DNA of 64,000 nucleotides, taken from positions 53,566,509-53,630,508 of the forward strand of contig OX375882.1 of NCBI GenBank assembly GCA_947359465.1, given 5' to 3'. Source of the stretch: Metellina segmentata. Lineage: Eukaryota > Arthropoda > Arachnida > Araneae > Tetragnathidae. This document shows, piece by piece, positions 15,401-31,980 of this stretch. The position numbers and the translations under genes were made by a program. The notes under the pieces were generated by a model. That model worked only from the letters and a program-made list of their open reading frames with translations, did not search any database and was not told the origin of the DNA. Positions within the stretch are counted from its first letter, which is position 1. Each line of letters opens with the position of its first letter.

Positions 15401-17301
15401 CAAAAAAAAATTTATACTCACACTTCATAGTATAAATAAGGTGCAATTTGATGTCACAATAGCACTGCAGTGTTCTGGTTTATTCTCAGACATTTTTTAG
15501 CACTACACTTTTGTTTACCTTGGGAGGACCTAAAGTTTTAGTCTTAGAACCAATATCAACTCATGGACTACAATTTAGAAAGATCTACTTTACTACAAAA
15601 CTACTTTTTAACTACAAAAATTCAACTGTCAAGACAAGACCCAACACTTTTTTTAGTGCCAATGATTCACCCAGAAACAGAAAAGTGTAGAAAGGGTTTT
15701 TGCTTTAAAAGCGATTACTGACATTTTGGAGTCAAACATTGGAAAAGATGTCATTGTTATGATTTGCAGCAAAACATCTTGGTTGCTTGAAACCTTGGAT
15801 TAAAGACTGCAAATTTGGAATGTTTTAACAAAAATGACCTAAAATTTTGTATATTTCTAAAATCTGTAATCTTTTACGCATTTAAAGATCAAAATTTACT
15901 GCCCACACTCCAATTCAATAAATGGACAAACCACAGAGGGAGTGGTCTCTTCCAAGGAAGACAGTTGCCTTTTTAAGTCTACCATATGGATGATTGGCTT
16001 GCAGCCCCCACTTACATCACATTCATAAGTTTATTAGCTCACCCTTTACCTACCCTCTGCAAAAGTGCTGATGTCATGGAAGCTTCATATGGCTGTATCT
16101 CTTGCTTTATTTTGATGTTCTCTTGTTGCTTGTTAATGGGAGTCTTTGTCTCGTAACACCAATCATTCTTACCGTGAACAAGAGTACACATTTAATTTTG
16201 TCCTAGTTTGAATGACGGATTAGACTCGTCATCTGTAACTTAGTTAAAACAAGTGCATGACGAGTCTCAGTTGTCAAATGTAACTAAGGGGTTAATAAGA
16301 TTATACATAAGCAACAACAACTATAAGCATCCAGCGATGCTGAGAACCAAAGAACAAGTTTTCGAAAAGGGGTGGAAAGTTAACAGGGGTTGTTGAGGGA
16401 GCAATTCTACCCCTAAGAGGCTAAACATAGATTTGAAGAGGGAAGTGGCTATTGTTCTTGGTATCCCTATTATTAACCAGGAAAATCATCGAGGCAAGCG
16501 TATACAGTCTAGATGGAGGGAAAGTTAATTTAATTGCAAATTTTTTCCCTAAATTCAGAGAAAGTGTCAATTTCATTTTCAAACCATGGGTTGTTTTCTC
16601 AATGACATTTAATGCTTATGACGAATAGGATAGCATATACCGTTTTCATATTCATTCACAATACCTTTTAAAGAGATTGTATAATGATAAATGCATACCC
16701 ATCTTCCCTAGCTAGAATGCATCTGGGGACCTAGAGGAAAAGTGTCACTTCTGACATGTATGAGATAAGTTTTAGATGTAGGTATTTTAATTAACATCGC
16801 ACTGGAGCGACACAACGGGCTCTTGACGTCGTTCCGGAATCATACCCGCAGGAAGACACCACATAATTTTGAATCACGGTTAGATGACGAGGTCAAACCT
16901 GAGCTGGCACCCCACTCTCCAAACATCCACACCACGCCAACGTGGGGTTATTTGAGGCCACGGCAGATTTAACTTGCACCAGTTGCATTTGTAAACAACA
17001 GACTTTGGTTGGATTCGAACTCCCAACACTCCGGTAGCTAATCCGTTACTCTTACAACCAGGCAACCGCGTTTTAGGTCCTTTCTTTGTATACATTATTA
17101 TAACTTTTAAATTAGTCTTAATTTAATTTCTGAAACAATTGATAACAGTTGTAGTTCATAGAAAAGCTGCTGATTTTTACTACATCTTGCTAGCTAAAGA
17201 AAAACCACATGTAAATGGTAAAAGTTGAAAAAAAGTTTAGAACAGAGGTAAACTGAAATTATCCTACTTACAATCAACACTTTTATTGGATTAACCTCCA
17301 T
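448..17301 (-). CDS. XAB2: Pre-mRNA-splicing factor SYF1 / XAB2, N-terminal half (partial at left edge)
   Basis: XAB2/SYF1 is a nuclear helical-repeat (HAT/TPR) scaffold of the Prp19-associated spliceosome; in vertebrates it also acts in transcription-coupled repair. Coding exons in transcript order: 17272-17301, 15115-15263, 9502-9625, 8565-8762, 7551-7685, 4961-5125, 3832-3891, 2876-2960, 1076-1148, 885-963, 682-801, 448-548. All junctions are GT-AG and the phases join into one frame of about 439 residues. Family-typical stretches include DDEDIPYEEE near residue 11, RALRALPITQHHRIWPLYL, SLNVDAIIRDGL, SVLLRQNPHNVHEWH and NTYTEAVSKVD. The last exon ends inside a codon after EMEIRH, so about half of the usual 850 residues lies off the window. 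The first exon (10 codons, MEVNPIKVLI) was chosen because it has an ATG, a strong GTAAGT donor and the right phase; it is less certain than the others. The long introns are full of transposons. Confidence 0.95.
964..1075 (-). repeat. 30-bp tandem duplication in a short XAB2 intron
   Basis: Within this 112-bp intron the block at 991-1020 (starting AAAATTGGGTAAAATTTTTC) is repeated at 1021-1050 with one mismatch, followed by a partial third unit. It makes up more than half the intron and does not touch the splice sites. Confidence 0.85.
2144..2556 (+). mobile_element. Possible solo LTR in XAB2 intron 8
   Basis: The segment starts TGTTGGGACAATAAATTATC and ends CTACA, and has an AATAAA near 2486 followed by T-rich sequence, which resembles an LTR with its R/U5 part. 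No matching second LTR, internal domain or target-site duplication was found. The call is tentative and the ends are uncertain. Confidence 0.3.
5328..5594. mobile_element. MITE with about 32-bp terminal inverted repeats
   Basis: The left end reads ACATATCGCGCCCCGGCAAG and continues AAAAGTGACACAA; the right end (5562-5594) is its reverse complement with one mismatch. The 200 bp between is AT-rich and has no coding capacity, so this is a non-autonomous DNA transposon. It sits in XAB2 intron 5, 7 bp from the Tc1-like element that follows. The superfamily is unknown because no clear target duplication was seen. Confidence 0.8.
5601..6176 (+). mobile_element. Internally deleted Tc1-like transposon
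   Basis: The ends are inverted repeats: the left begins ACACTACATGGACAAAAGTA and the right, read on the minus strand, begins ACACTATATGGACAAAAGTA. Only the last part of a Tc1-type DDE transposase remains, on the plus strand. Visible are an LVWGCFSW block, the second aspartate in FFQQDRASCH, and the third acidic residue in SPDLNLIEHLWD. There are stop codons and a frameshift near 6020, after which IPDQTYKELVESMPRC follows in another frame. The element cannot make an active transposase. It lies in XAB2 intron 5. Confidence 0.85.
5644..6114 (+). pseudogene. Tc1-like transposase fragment
   Basis: This is the C-terminal part of the DDE catalytic domain of a Tc1 family transposase, which cuts and joins DNA at the element ends. 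The N-terminal DNA-binding half is missing. In-frame stops near 5702 and 5849 and a frameshift near 6020 show decay. The longest open stretch, from 5866, contains the PDLNLIEHLWD motif. Confidence 0.85.
6178..6270 (+). repeat. Imperfect short tandem repeat
   Basis: The motif ATATGCTATTTTTCTGTATT recurs about every 34 bp, two to three times, between the Tc1 and mariner remnants. It is simple AT-rich DNA with no coding content. Confidence 0.6.
6340..6990 (+). pseudogene. Mariner transposase fossil with internal deletion
   Basis: A mariner-type transposase is recognisable across several frames on the plus strand. The N-terminal helix-turn-helix region decays through frameshifts around 6400-6520. 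Near 6560 an RPGQ.KKFED linker passes directly into PGETVNTDRYRQQIINLNPA, which normally lies more than 150 residues further on, so the middle of the gene is deleted. Later blocks are HSKVILLHDSAPSHTSKTVK and a frameshifted YSPELAPMDYHLF-like catalytic region near 6770-6815. It is a dead copy in XAB2 intron 5. The inverted repeats were not located. Confidence 0.75.
9160..9350 (+). repeat. Three imperfect tandem units of about 64 bp
   Basis: Each unit contains a GGTACAGCAGTTGTACTTTG-like block (itself nearly palindromic around GTAC) followed by CAAGAAAGAATTTAGACTAC. Three units can be aligned at about 9162, 9213 and 9277. The array lies in XAB2 intron 3. A 70-codon open frame across it reflects the repeat and not a gene. 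Confidence 0.7.
9767..11469 (-). mobile_element. Tigger/pogo-family DNA transposon
   Basis: Terminal inverted repeats start CAGTAAAACCTCGTTAAGTC on the left and CAGTAAAACCTCAGTAAATC on the right (read inward). A TA dinucleotide flanks each end (9765-9766 and 11470-11471), the target duplication of the Tc1/mariner/pogo group. A decayed transposase lies inside on the minus strand. The element is 1,703 bp and fills part of XAB2 intron 2. Confidence 0.9.
10115..10990 (-). pseudogene. Tigger-like transposase remnant
   Basis: Read on the minus strand, blocks typical of the Tigger/jerky DDE domain appear in order: a TSGKASKQHVTLLLGANMSG-like block, LVIGRSKKPRCFKNAKSLPN near 10845, NAWMTTTIWE, HVAIIVNNCTAHSPP near 10680 (the second catalytic aspartate position reads asparagine in NNC), and PLDQGIIRDFKQKYKKIIL near 10580. 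The C-terminal acidic tail is the open frame at 10115-10351. Frameshifts and stops separate the blocks. This is the dead transposase of the element at 9767-11469. Confidence 0.85.
11480..15110. other. AT-rich remainder of XAB2 intron 2, no gene seen
   Basis: About 3.6 kb without recognisable coding or RNA genes. A direct repeat of about 45 bp occurs near 13315-13385 (the TTACCCAAGTGCAAAGGAT and TTACTACGCAAGTGCAAAC versions). A more GC-rich patch at 14385-14560 may be an old mobile-element fragment, but I could not assign it. Confidence 0.6.
16795..17090 (-). mobile_element. tRNA-derived SINE, copy 1 (with tRNA-like head)
   Basis: On the minus strand the segment begins with a tRNA-like region: an A-box-like TGGTTGTAAGAG (17060-17049) and a B box GAGTTCGAATCC (near 17022-17011), spaced as in a tRNA. 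It then passes into a non-tRNA body containing GTTTGGAGAGTGGGGTGCC and TTCAAAATTATGTGG. The body recurs at 26749-26820 and in part at 30088-30150, so this is a dispersed family. It lies in XAB2 intron 1, in the same orientation as the gene. The head is too altered to be a working tRNA gene. Confidence 0.75.
17272..17301 (-). CDS. XAB2: Proposed first coding exon of XAB2 (10 codons)
   Basis: The minus strand reads ATG then nine codons (MEVNPIKVLI) and a consensus GTAAGT donor. Splicing to the acceptor before 15263 gives the acidic IDDEDIPYEEE opening expected for the family, with no frame shift. The start lies only 463 bp from the divergent RpL5 start. It is a short exon found by eye, so another upstream start is possible. 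Confidence 0.6.
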
Positions 17302-17764
17302 CTGAGATGAAGGATCATTCACAAAACAGAAAACTCAAAATTCAACTGTACAAACTTTACTTGATGTTGATATATTTAAAACAACGCAATTTTAATGTTG
17401 TGATCGGTAATGTAATAGAGGTTTTATATCATTGCTTACCTATTTCTCTTTCTACCTCCCTTGTTATAAAAACTTAAAACTTAAAATTTTTTTAATTAAA
17501 TTGATTTCGTTTTTATTAGAAAGCACCTGTTTACAAGCCCATCTAAAATATTGAAACAAATATTTCATTAAATGTCATTGGGTCATCAAACTCCATTACA
17601 CTTTAAAGAGTTACTCTAATTTGTAAATAATTTGATGGCAACATTCTTGGACTCTCAACTAGATGAAAAATCAGAGAAAAGTTGCGTTAGCGTCAAAAAC
17701 TACGTTGTGTTTTGAATTTGGTCACCCCTTAGCCGAAGCTATCTGAAGTTTAAACTAATTAAAA
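17302..17764. promoter_or_regulatory. Divergent intergenic region shared by XAB2 and RpL5
   Basis: The two start codons face away from each other across about 463 bp, so both promoters and both 5' UTRs must lie here, unless upstream non-coding exons exist. The part nearest RpL5 (about 17680-17755) has several CpGs and a short pyrimidine run (CACCCCTT near 17727) that could be the TOP-type start typical of ribosomal protein genes. No TATA box stands out. The exact start sites are not visible from sequence alone. Confidence 0.6.
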
Positions 17765-25885
<8,121 letters not shown>

Positions 25886-25904
25886 TTTTTGTACACTGCT
25901 GGAA

Positions 25905-25910
25905 AATAAA
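25905..25910 (+). terminator. Poly(A) signal of RpL5
   Basis: A canonical AATAAA hexamer lies 20 bp after the RpL5 stop codon. This very short 3' UTR is usual for ribosomal protein genes. Confidence 0.8.
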
Positions 25911-25968
25911 GAAAAAAAACATGAACTTTTAAAATGTTATCTCTTGATGCATTCTCTCTATCTACCCG

Positions 25969-26018
25969 GACTAAATTTCTACCCAATCTACCCGACAAGA
26001 TTGGGTAGAAATTTAGTC
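25969..26018. repeat. 21-bp perfect inverted repeat just after the RpL5 poly(A) site
   Basis: The left arm begins GACTAAATTTCTACCCAATC (25969-25989) and, after the 8-base loop ACCCGACA, its perfect reverse complement occupies 25998-26018. It starts 59 bp after the AATAAA signal. It could be a small element end or a hairpin formed by template switching; a role in transcription termination is only a guess. Confidence 0.95.
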
Positions 26019-26019
26019 A

Positions 26020-28290
26020 CCATCTAACCATAGGAAAATATTTCTGCATAGATAAGTTGTGACTGTAACATATTTTAATACCTCTTATACCAATGTATCT
26101 GCTTTACTGCTATATTCGGGTTAAGTTGGTAATGCCACAGCAACTGGGGTTTAGAGACAAGGGACTTGTACAGGGTTCGCACGGGTGCTTAGAAAGTGCT
26201 TATTTTCCTTTGAAAAGAAAATTCAGTTTTCAAATGACTATATTTTCCCACAATATTTCCAACCTCTTTTTAGCCGCTGATCGGTGATAAAACTGCTTAC
26301 AAGTACAGTTTTGGTGATGATTCGGGAACTGGGCTTCCTTGAATGGCAACCCTAGATACCCAATATATGCAAATTGAAGTTAGTAGATAAATCTAAAACA
26401 ATATAAAGATAACTTATTTTAATTAATACTGCTATCTGAAGTGGCAACCCAATGTGTTGCAATTTTATTTAAATCTAGCTTTTTTATATACTTCTAATTC
26501 TTACTTTCACCCCCCACCAAAAAAAAAAGAGGAATTTTGAAGATTTTCGAGGTGAATGCTTTATAATCTTTTTCTCTGTATCCAGGTCACAAATACTCAT
26601 TGGCCTTCAATTTAACTGGTTTTGTTTTGCCATGTGCGATCTGTTTCCATTGTCAGCTTGGATGATTATTTTCAAATTAATTTTGTTTCATTAAAATGAT
26701 GTTTGAAAGCATATGGTGTAGAGGCGACTGATGCACCTTAAATCTGTTGTGGTGTTTGGAGAGTGGGGCGCCACTCGACCGTGTCTCATCTGACCGTGGT
26801 TCAAAATTATGTGTCGATGCACCGAATGGCTTAAGCTGGGAAGGTGGCAACTAGTTGAATGTCTATTCAATAAAATTGCATTTTATTTTTTTAACCTTTA
26901 TTAAATTTATCAAAGTTTTTACATAACTCTTATGATCCGTTTTGGTTCACAGGAAAATATTTTCTTCAAATGTCGTTCGGTCTCCGATCCAATCAAATTT
27001 GACTACGACGTATGCAACCTGCAATCCTTTTTGTGAATTAAGTTTGCCACTAATTTTATTGTAACCTCCGGATGTGCCAATAAATGAATTTACTTCTTAT
27101 TTTCATTATGAAAGTTATTTAAAATAATTACTGGGGTGAGTAATTTCCATTTCATAAGTGGGCTGAAGCTGCAGACATAACAAGCTAAGCAATATAATTT
27201 AAAATTGGGAAATTTTCGAAAATGAAAGTGTTGGTGGATCAGGGAGGAGCTTCGCCCGGTCAACACAAATTGTTCGTACACTCCTTACAAAGACCATTAA
27301 AAATCAAACTCGCAACAGCAGCTTTGAGAAGTCCTGTCATCAAATTTAACTCTTCCCCCCCCCCTTTTTATAAAAGCAAATGCACTGCGAAGAGATTAAA
27401 GAAAAACATCCTAAGTGTTTTTTTTGCGGTCTCCGTTCTATAATTTGTTTATGTTCTTGCACATAATTACTAATACGTATACACGTAAAATGCCCATGTA
27501 TTAACTGCTGAATTTTGTAAAAAATCGGACGGCTTATTTTGAAAAATCTCATTTTTGTGTGGCATTATTTGTGTATAATTTTTAGAAAAAAACTAATATT
27601 AAATTTTTACATACTACTATTCTTATAAGATTAACTAATCTGTAAGAGCATCCCCATTTGGTCGAATGTCAGGTATTACATTGTATAGTACAGTTTCTTC
27701 AATGTTTTATTTAAGTCCTTATTTTTAGTTAGCCAAAAAGAGTGGGAACCCTGTCTTATGTGCAGAGAGTGCATGTTGAATCTAGCATGACCTCACTTGT
27801 GCGCCATCTTTTGTTCTCATTAACTGATTTGAAATTACAATGTGTCCTCGGGTCTTTCTCTTCTGGGTTGATCCTGACTTGCCAATACTCCAATGAAGTG
27901 TAAATTTAATACATATACTTTATTTGGCCCCAGGCAAAAAAGTTCACGCATCTGCTCTAAGTAATGGGCAAGAAATAATGCTTAATAACTAGCTAGGGGA
28001 GCTTGTTGGCAATGTTATAAATAGTTTTAAAGTACTTAAATTTCCACGGTAAAACTGGTGTATAGCTGCATTCAGACATAGCATCGCCCTACGGCGTTTG
28101 TTTGCTCTGATGCTGGAACTGCAACTGGACGTTTCATTACGAAGCACCTGCTGCAAAGCAGCTTATCTTCACATCAGAATAGGGCTTAAAGGGAAAAATT
28201 TAAAACAGAAATATTAAATTTAAAAGAATAAAAATGAATTAAAGGTTGCTGGTTAAAAATATCAACCGCTACTGGAAAGCGGCACCTCCG
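26020..28290. other. Intergenic DNA after RpL5, no gene seen
   Basis: Apart from a SINE body at about 26725-26825, I recognise no gene. Open frames at 26093-26287 and 27222-27443 are short, lack splice-supported neighbours and show no family resemblance. Confidence 0.6.
26725..26825 (+). mobile_element. SINE, copy 2 (body only)
   Basis: On the plus strand GTGTTTGGAGAGTGGGGCGC and then TGACCGTGGTTCAAAATTAT match the body of the SINE at 16795-17090 (minus strand). Upstream it shares GATGCACCTTAAATCT with the copy at 30074-30150. The tRNA-like head with a B box is not evident. Confidence 0.75.
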
Positions 28291-28410
28291 ACCGCTAGGT
28301 CATTTCCTCAGTTGGTCACCCTCCCAAGTAGTGACCGCGTCCGAAGGTGCTTAGCTTTCCGTGATCAAACAGACGGGTGCGAACACCACTGCGCTGCTAT
28401 TAGTTGTCAA
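28291..28410 (-). ncRNA. 5S rRNA-like sequence (pseudogene or 5S-derived SINE head)
   Basis: On the minus strand the order of 5S rRNA landmarks is preserved over about 120 nt: GTCTGTTTGATCACGGAAAG, then the internal-promoter A-box region AGCTAAGCACCTTCGG, then the C-box region CTACTTGGGAGGGTGACC, then a diverged GAGGAAATGACC 3' segment. Many positions differ from a functional 5S gene, and no terminator T-run follows at the 3' end. It lies about 130 bp downstream of, and in the same orientation as, the LINE fragment at 28575-29542, so a 5S-derived SINE of the SINE3 type is as likely as a stray pseudogene. Confidence 0.65.
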
Positions 28411-28574
28411 TCTACTGGGGATAGAGAAAGACAATGATTAAAATAAAGAAAAAGAAGTTTAAACGAGAAATTAATCTTAGCTATTAAAATCCTATGAAAC
28501 AATTAGGTGTCCAGTCGAGTCGCAAGAAGGGAGCTCGACCCTACGAGTGTGAACGAACGCGATCCGTTAAATGA

Positions 28575-29542
28575 GATATTGCAAGTTTAATTTGCATGGG
28601 TGGTCGAATTGATTGAAATGATGCCATGTGCATCAGGTCCCAATTGAAGCATCCCTCGTTGACGTTTGGGTCTCGGTGGGAAGGTCTGGAGATGTTTTTC
28701 CAGAAAGGCACGGGGCCTTTTTTGAGAGCTTTTGACTGAAGGGTCATATGCAGGAATTGCTCTCAAAGCTTCATTTGGAACCTGAGGCAATTTTTGAAAG
28801 AAATTTGCTGTTGCTTTTGCAATGCTTGCATTTCGCAGTGCGCGAGTAATATGCGCATTCCAAAGCAACTTTGGATCCAGCACAAGACCTAAATATTTGT
28901 ATGTTTTTACCCAGTAAACGGGTGTCCCAAACATAGAGATGGGGGTATGTCTAGATAATCTGGGTTATTGAGTTTGATATCAAAACCATATTGATATCTA
29001 AAGTACTTCCTTGAGAAGAGCACGCATGCGCACTTGGAAGCGTTAACTTTTACCCGCCAATCAGCGAGCCAGACCTCAAGTTCCCGGACGTATTTTCTCA
29101 TTCGACTAAGAATATGGTGAATGTTGTTGGATTGGATAAGAATTGCGGTGTCGTCTGCATAGACGGCAAGATTAGTGTGCAAACTCTTAGGGATATCATT
29201 AATGTAAAGGTTGAAGAGTCGGGGACTCCGGCACAGATTGGGCGATGGGATGAAAAACAATTGAGATCAACTCTCACACTAAACGTTCGTTTATTGAGAT
29301 AAGAGTTGATCAGGGAGATAAAATGGGCCGAAAAACCAAGTCGCATGAGCTTGAAAAGTAGTCCGTCGTGCCAAACGCGGTCAAATGCTTTGGCTACATC
29401 TAAGAATAACACACCTGTGTGTGCTTTTTTGCGATATCCATCATGAATCAGTTCAGTTACACGCAACAGCTGGTGGTTGGTGCTGTGTTTCTTGCGAAAC
29501 CCAAATTGTTCAGGAATAATGATTCTGATGCTGGACTCGGCT
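28575..29542 (-). pseudogene. Jockey-like non-LTR retrotransposon, reverse transcriptase fragment
   Basis: The minus strand encodes the reverse transcriptase domain in three overlapping frames. Blocks in order are IPEQFGFRKKHSTNHQLLRV, VLFLDVAKAFDRVWHDGLL, ICAGVP, then after a frameshift RLFNLYINDIPKS and the active-site YADD (codons at 29161-29150), WRVKVNASKC, and VKTYKYLGLVLD in a third frame. The domain copies element RNA into DNA at the target site. The 5' part (endonuclease and ORF1) is absent; the copy stops at the TIR element that begins at 29543. At least two frameshifts make it inactive. Confidence 0.9.
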
Positions 29543-30075
29543 AGAGTGCCTATATAATAAGAGTGGCGACATACGGGAAACACTTTCTGATTGGCTTAGA
29601 GACCTTTTCTACCGCCCGAGGCGGTCTTTTTCTAGCTCACGTAGACTTAACAGGGGAACTTTTTGTGTGTTCGAGAAAAACGTGCGTACATTAAATTAAA
29701 AGAAAATATAGCTTATTCATGTTCCATTTCGTGTCCTAAAATGTTTATTTATTATTATTTTAGTGTTCTGTCAGTATAAATTTGAAGACTTTTTAAATAA
29801 ATAGCTTTTTTTTAACAACACGGTGTTTCTCACAATCTAAGTTAGCGCGTTGTGCAATCTATCTCATCAATTACACATGCAATTGAGCGTTTATATGATT
29901 CATTTATACCGAATGTATCCATATTATAACAATCATGCTTTTTGTTCTCCCTGAAATGATACATTAATTCGCCCAGCAACCTTTTTTTTGAGACGATTCT
30001 GGTAGAAAAATGGCTGCCACGCATGCGCATTGGGCCAAATTTGGTCCCTTGCCACTCTTATTATATAGGCACTCT
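29543..30075. mobile_element. 533-bp TIR element (MITE)
   Basis: Perfect 25-bp terminal inverted repeats: the left starts AGAGTGCCTATATAATAAGA (29543-29567) and the right (30051-30075) is the exact reverse complement. The interior has no transposase. The left side cuts into the LINE fragment and the right side abuts SINE copy 3. Possible target duplication CGGCT/TGGCT is imperfect, so the superfamily is left open. Confidence 0.85.
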
Positions 30076-30155
30076 TGGCTCAGCTGGTGCACCTTAAATC
30101 TCGGGTGTTGCCCTGTCATTGACTGGTTCAGAATTATGTGATGGTGTCTGGTTAT
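30074..30155 (+). mobile_element. SINE, copy 3 (partial)
   Basis: GTGCACCTTAAATCT and then GACTGGTTCAGAATTATGTG match copy 2 at 26730-26815 and copy 1 on the minus strand at 16860-16890. The start, TTGGCTCAGCTGGT, resembles a tRNA A box. A central part found in the other copies is missing. Confidence 0.6.
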
Positions 30156-31449
30156 TTCCCTTAGGGGGTTAATCCCGGACCCTTGTCAATAGCCTGTAGT
30201 GTTGCTCTTCTACAAAGTTGATTAAAAATGATCAATTGCCTGACATTTTGTCAACATCTCCCGTCAAACTGTCGGTGAATGACCTATTAAATTAAAATGG
30301 TGTGAACAACAGAGCTGTCGATAACATTAATAGAACTAGAGAGGCCTGTCCCCATTGTGAAATAAGTATACAAAACGTTAACACTGGATTGGGTAGTAAA
30401 ATGTCTTCGTCGCAGAAAGGAAGAAAAATCCAATTTAAACGTGGCTAATTGTGAAATGAGAGATTGCTGTAAAAATTGTACGATTCTTTTGACAGTAATT
30501 AAAAAATGTAATATTTAGCAACTTCTAACATCTGGGAGGTTATACCACATGACGGTGAAATTTACAACGAAATGAATAGTGACCTGTGAAGACCCCAGTG
30601 ATGTAAAATACCTGGGTATTTACCCAATATGAGGGTTCAAAGTTTTACAATAGGTTTAACTACCTGCCCACAGTTTATTTGTGACTATGACTAAATTGTA
30701 TAATAAACTAAACATTTAGTAAATAGTTTCTTGATATAAACCTTTTCAATGTTTTAAAAAAGAATTCATACTTATAAAGATGCAAAATTCTTGGTAATAA
30801 TAGAGAATAATCTTTTCGAAATGTATAAAAACATGCCACATTGTTAAAATTTAAGAATGGAAAAAAATAAAAATGAATTTCGTTTTTTTCTATTAATCAT
30901 TTTTGTTGGCATTTCTCTGAAAAGAATACAGGAAATGGGAAACGAGGCAGTATTGCCAAATTCCTCCCAAAATTAACATTTTAAAAACAAAACTACTAGA
31001 TTTCTGCTTTTCGTAAAATGCAGAAACAAGATTTTCTTCAGAAAAAATTTTATTTAAAGTTTATCTAGAAAAACCATATGTTTGAGTACAAACTACATAC
31101 CATACTTTTACTACAAACAGGGTGGCAACAGAAACGGGAGGGAATTCAGAGAGCTTTTAATTCTGGAAATTTTCACAAAAATCATTGAATTTTTATAATT
31201 TTGACTCCTTAATTGCAACTATTATCGTTTGTCCTTTTGTGAGATGCGCGTTTACGAGTAGTTTTGAGAATCGAATCAATCGTATTTGCCGAAATCGTAA
31301 TTCGAATAAAGTACACGCATCGTAATTTTCGAACGCCGTGAGGCCGGCGATACAACTTGTGGTATAAAATTTGTGTAACTAATGATGTTTTTTGTGCATT
31401 AAATTAATATTTTTTGCTTGCAATTGCATTTTTGCAAAAATTTTTGGTA

Positions 31450-31716
31450 CAGTCTACGTTTATAGCGGTGGTAACGGCCTTGGCGCACTTCTAAAGTTGT
31501 CAAGAAAATAATTATTTCAAATGAAATCAAACGGATTTTGAAAGAACTTTCTAGAATAATCAAAATGAAAATGTAAAGATTCCGTTTGCCGAGGTTGTCA
31601 TGAAAACCACAATAACCGAAATAGATGGGTTGCCTTAACCTGCCACAACTCGCTACTAGAAATGCGCCAAAAGAAAAAAACGTCAAGACCGTTACCACCG
31701 CTATAAACGTAGACTG
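31450..31716. mobile_element. 267-bp MITE with about 28-35-bp inverted repeats
   Basis: The left end begins CAGTCTACGTTTATAGCGGT and continues GGTAACGG; the right end is the reverse complement with only scattered mismatches. A TA precedes the left end, and the CAGT start fits the pogo/Tc1 group, although the right flank is AA. It has no coding capacity. The 172-codon minus-strand open frame at 31399-31917 runs through this element and is most likely accidental. Confidence 0.85.
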
Positions 31717-31980
31717 AAGCTTTACCAACCTGTTGTGAAAATTTGATTTTGATTTACAGTAGGATAATGTAGGGTCAGTTGTAGGCATGAGAATCTTCCG
31801 GATTTCCGCTTTTTGTGGGGTTTTCATGTCTTTTCCGCTTTTCAGTAATTTTCCGTGTTTTTCTAAAGTGATTTTGGCTATTTGGGGGAATATGACGTCA
31901 TCAGTGTATCTAGCCAATGAGAGTATATTTCAATCTTTGAAGAACCAGATGTCCTGGTAACGTTTTTATATACATGGGGG

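Noticed and set aside
16995..17075. Possible functional tRNA gene on the minus strand
   Set aside because: A and B boxes are present but the acceptor and anticodon stems do not pair convincingly, and the sequence continues into a SINE body found elsewhere.
31399..31917. Longest open frame in the window (172 codons, minus strand), considered as a gene
   Set aside because: It runs straight through a TIR-bounded MITE at 31450-31716, including both inverted repeats, has no recognised domain and no splice partners.
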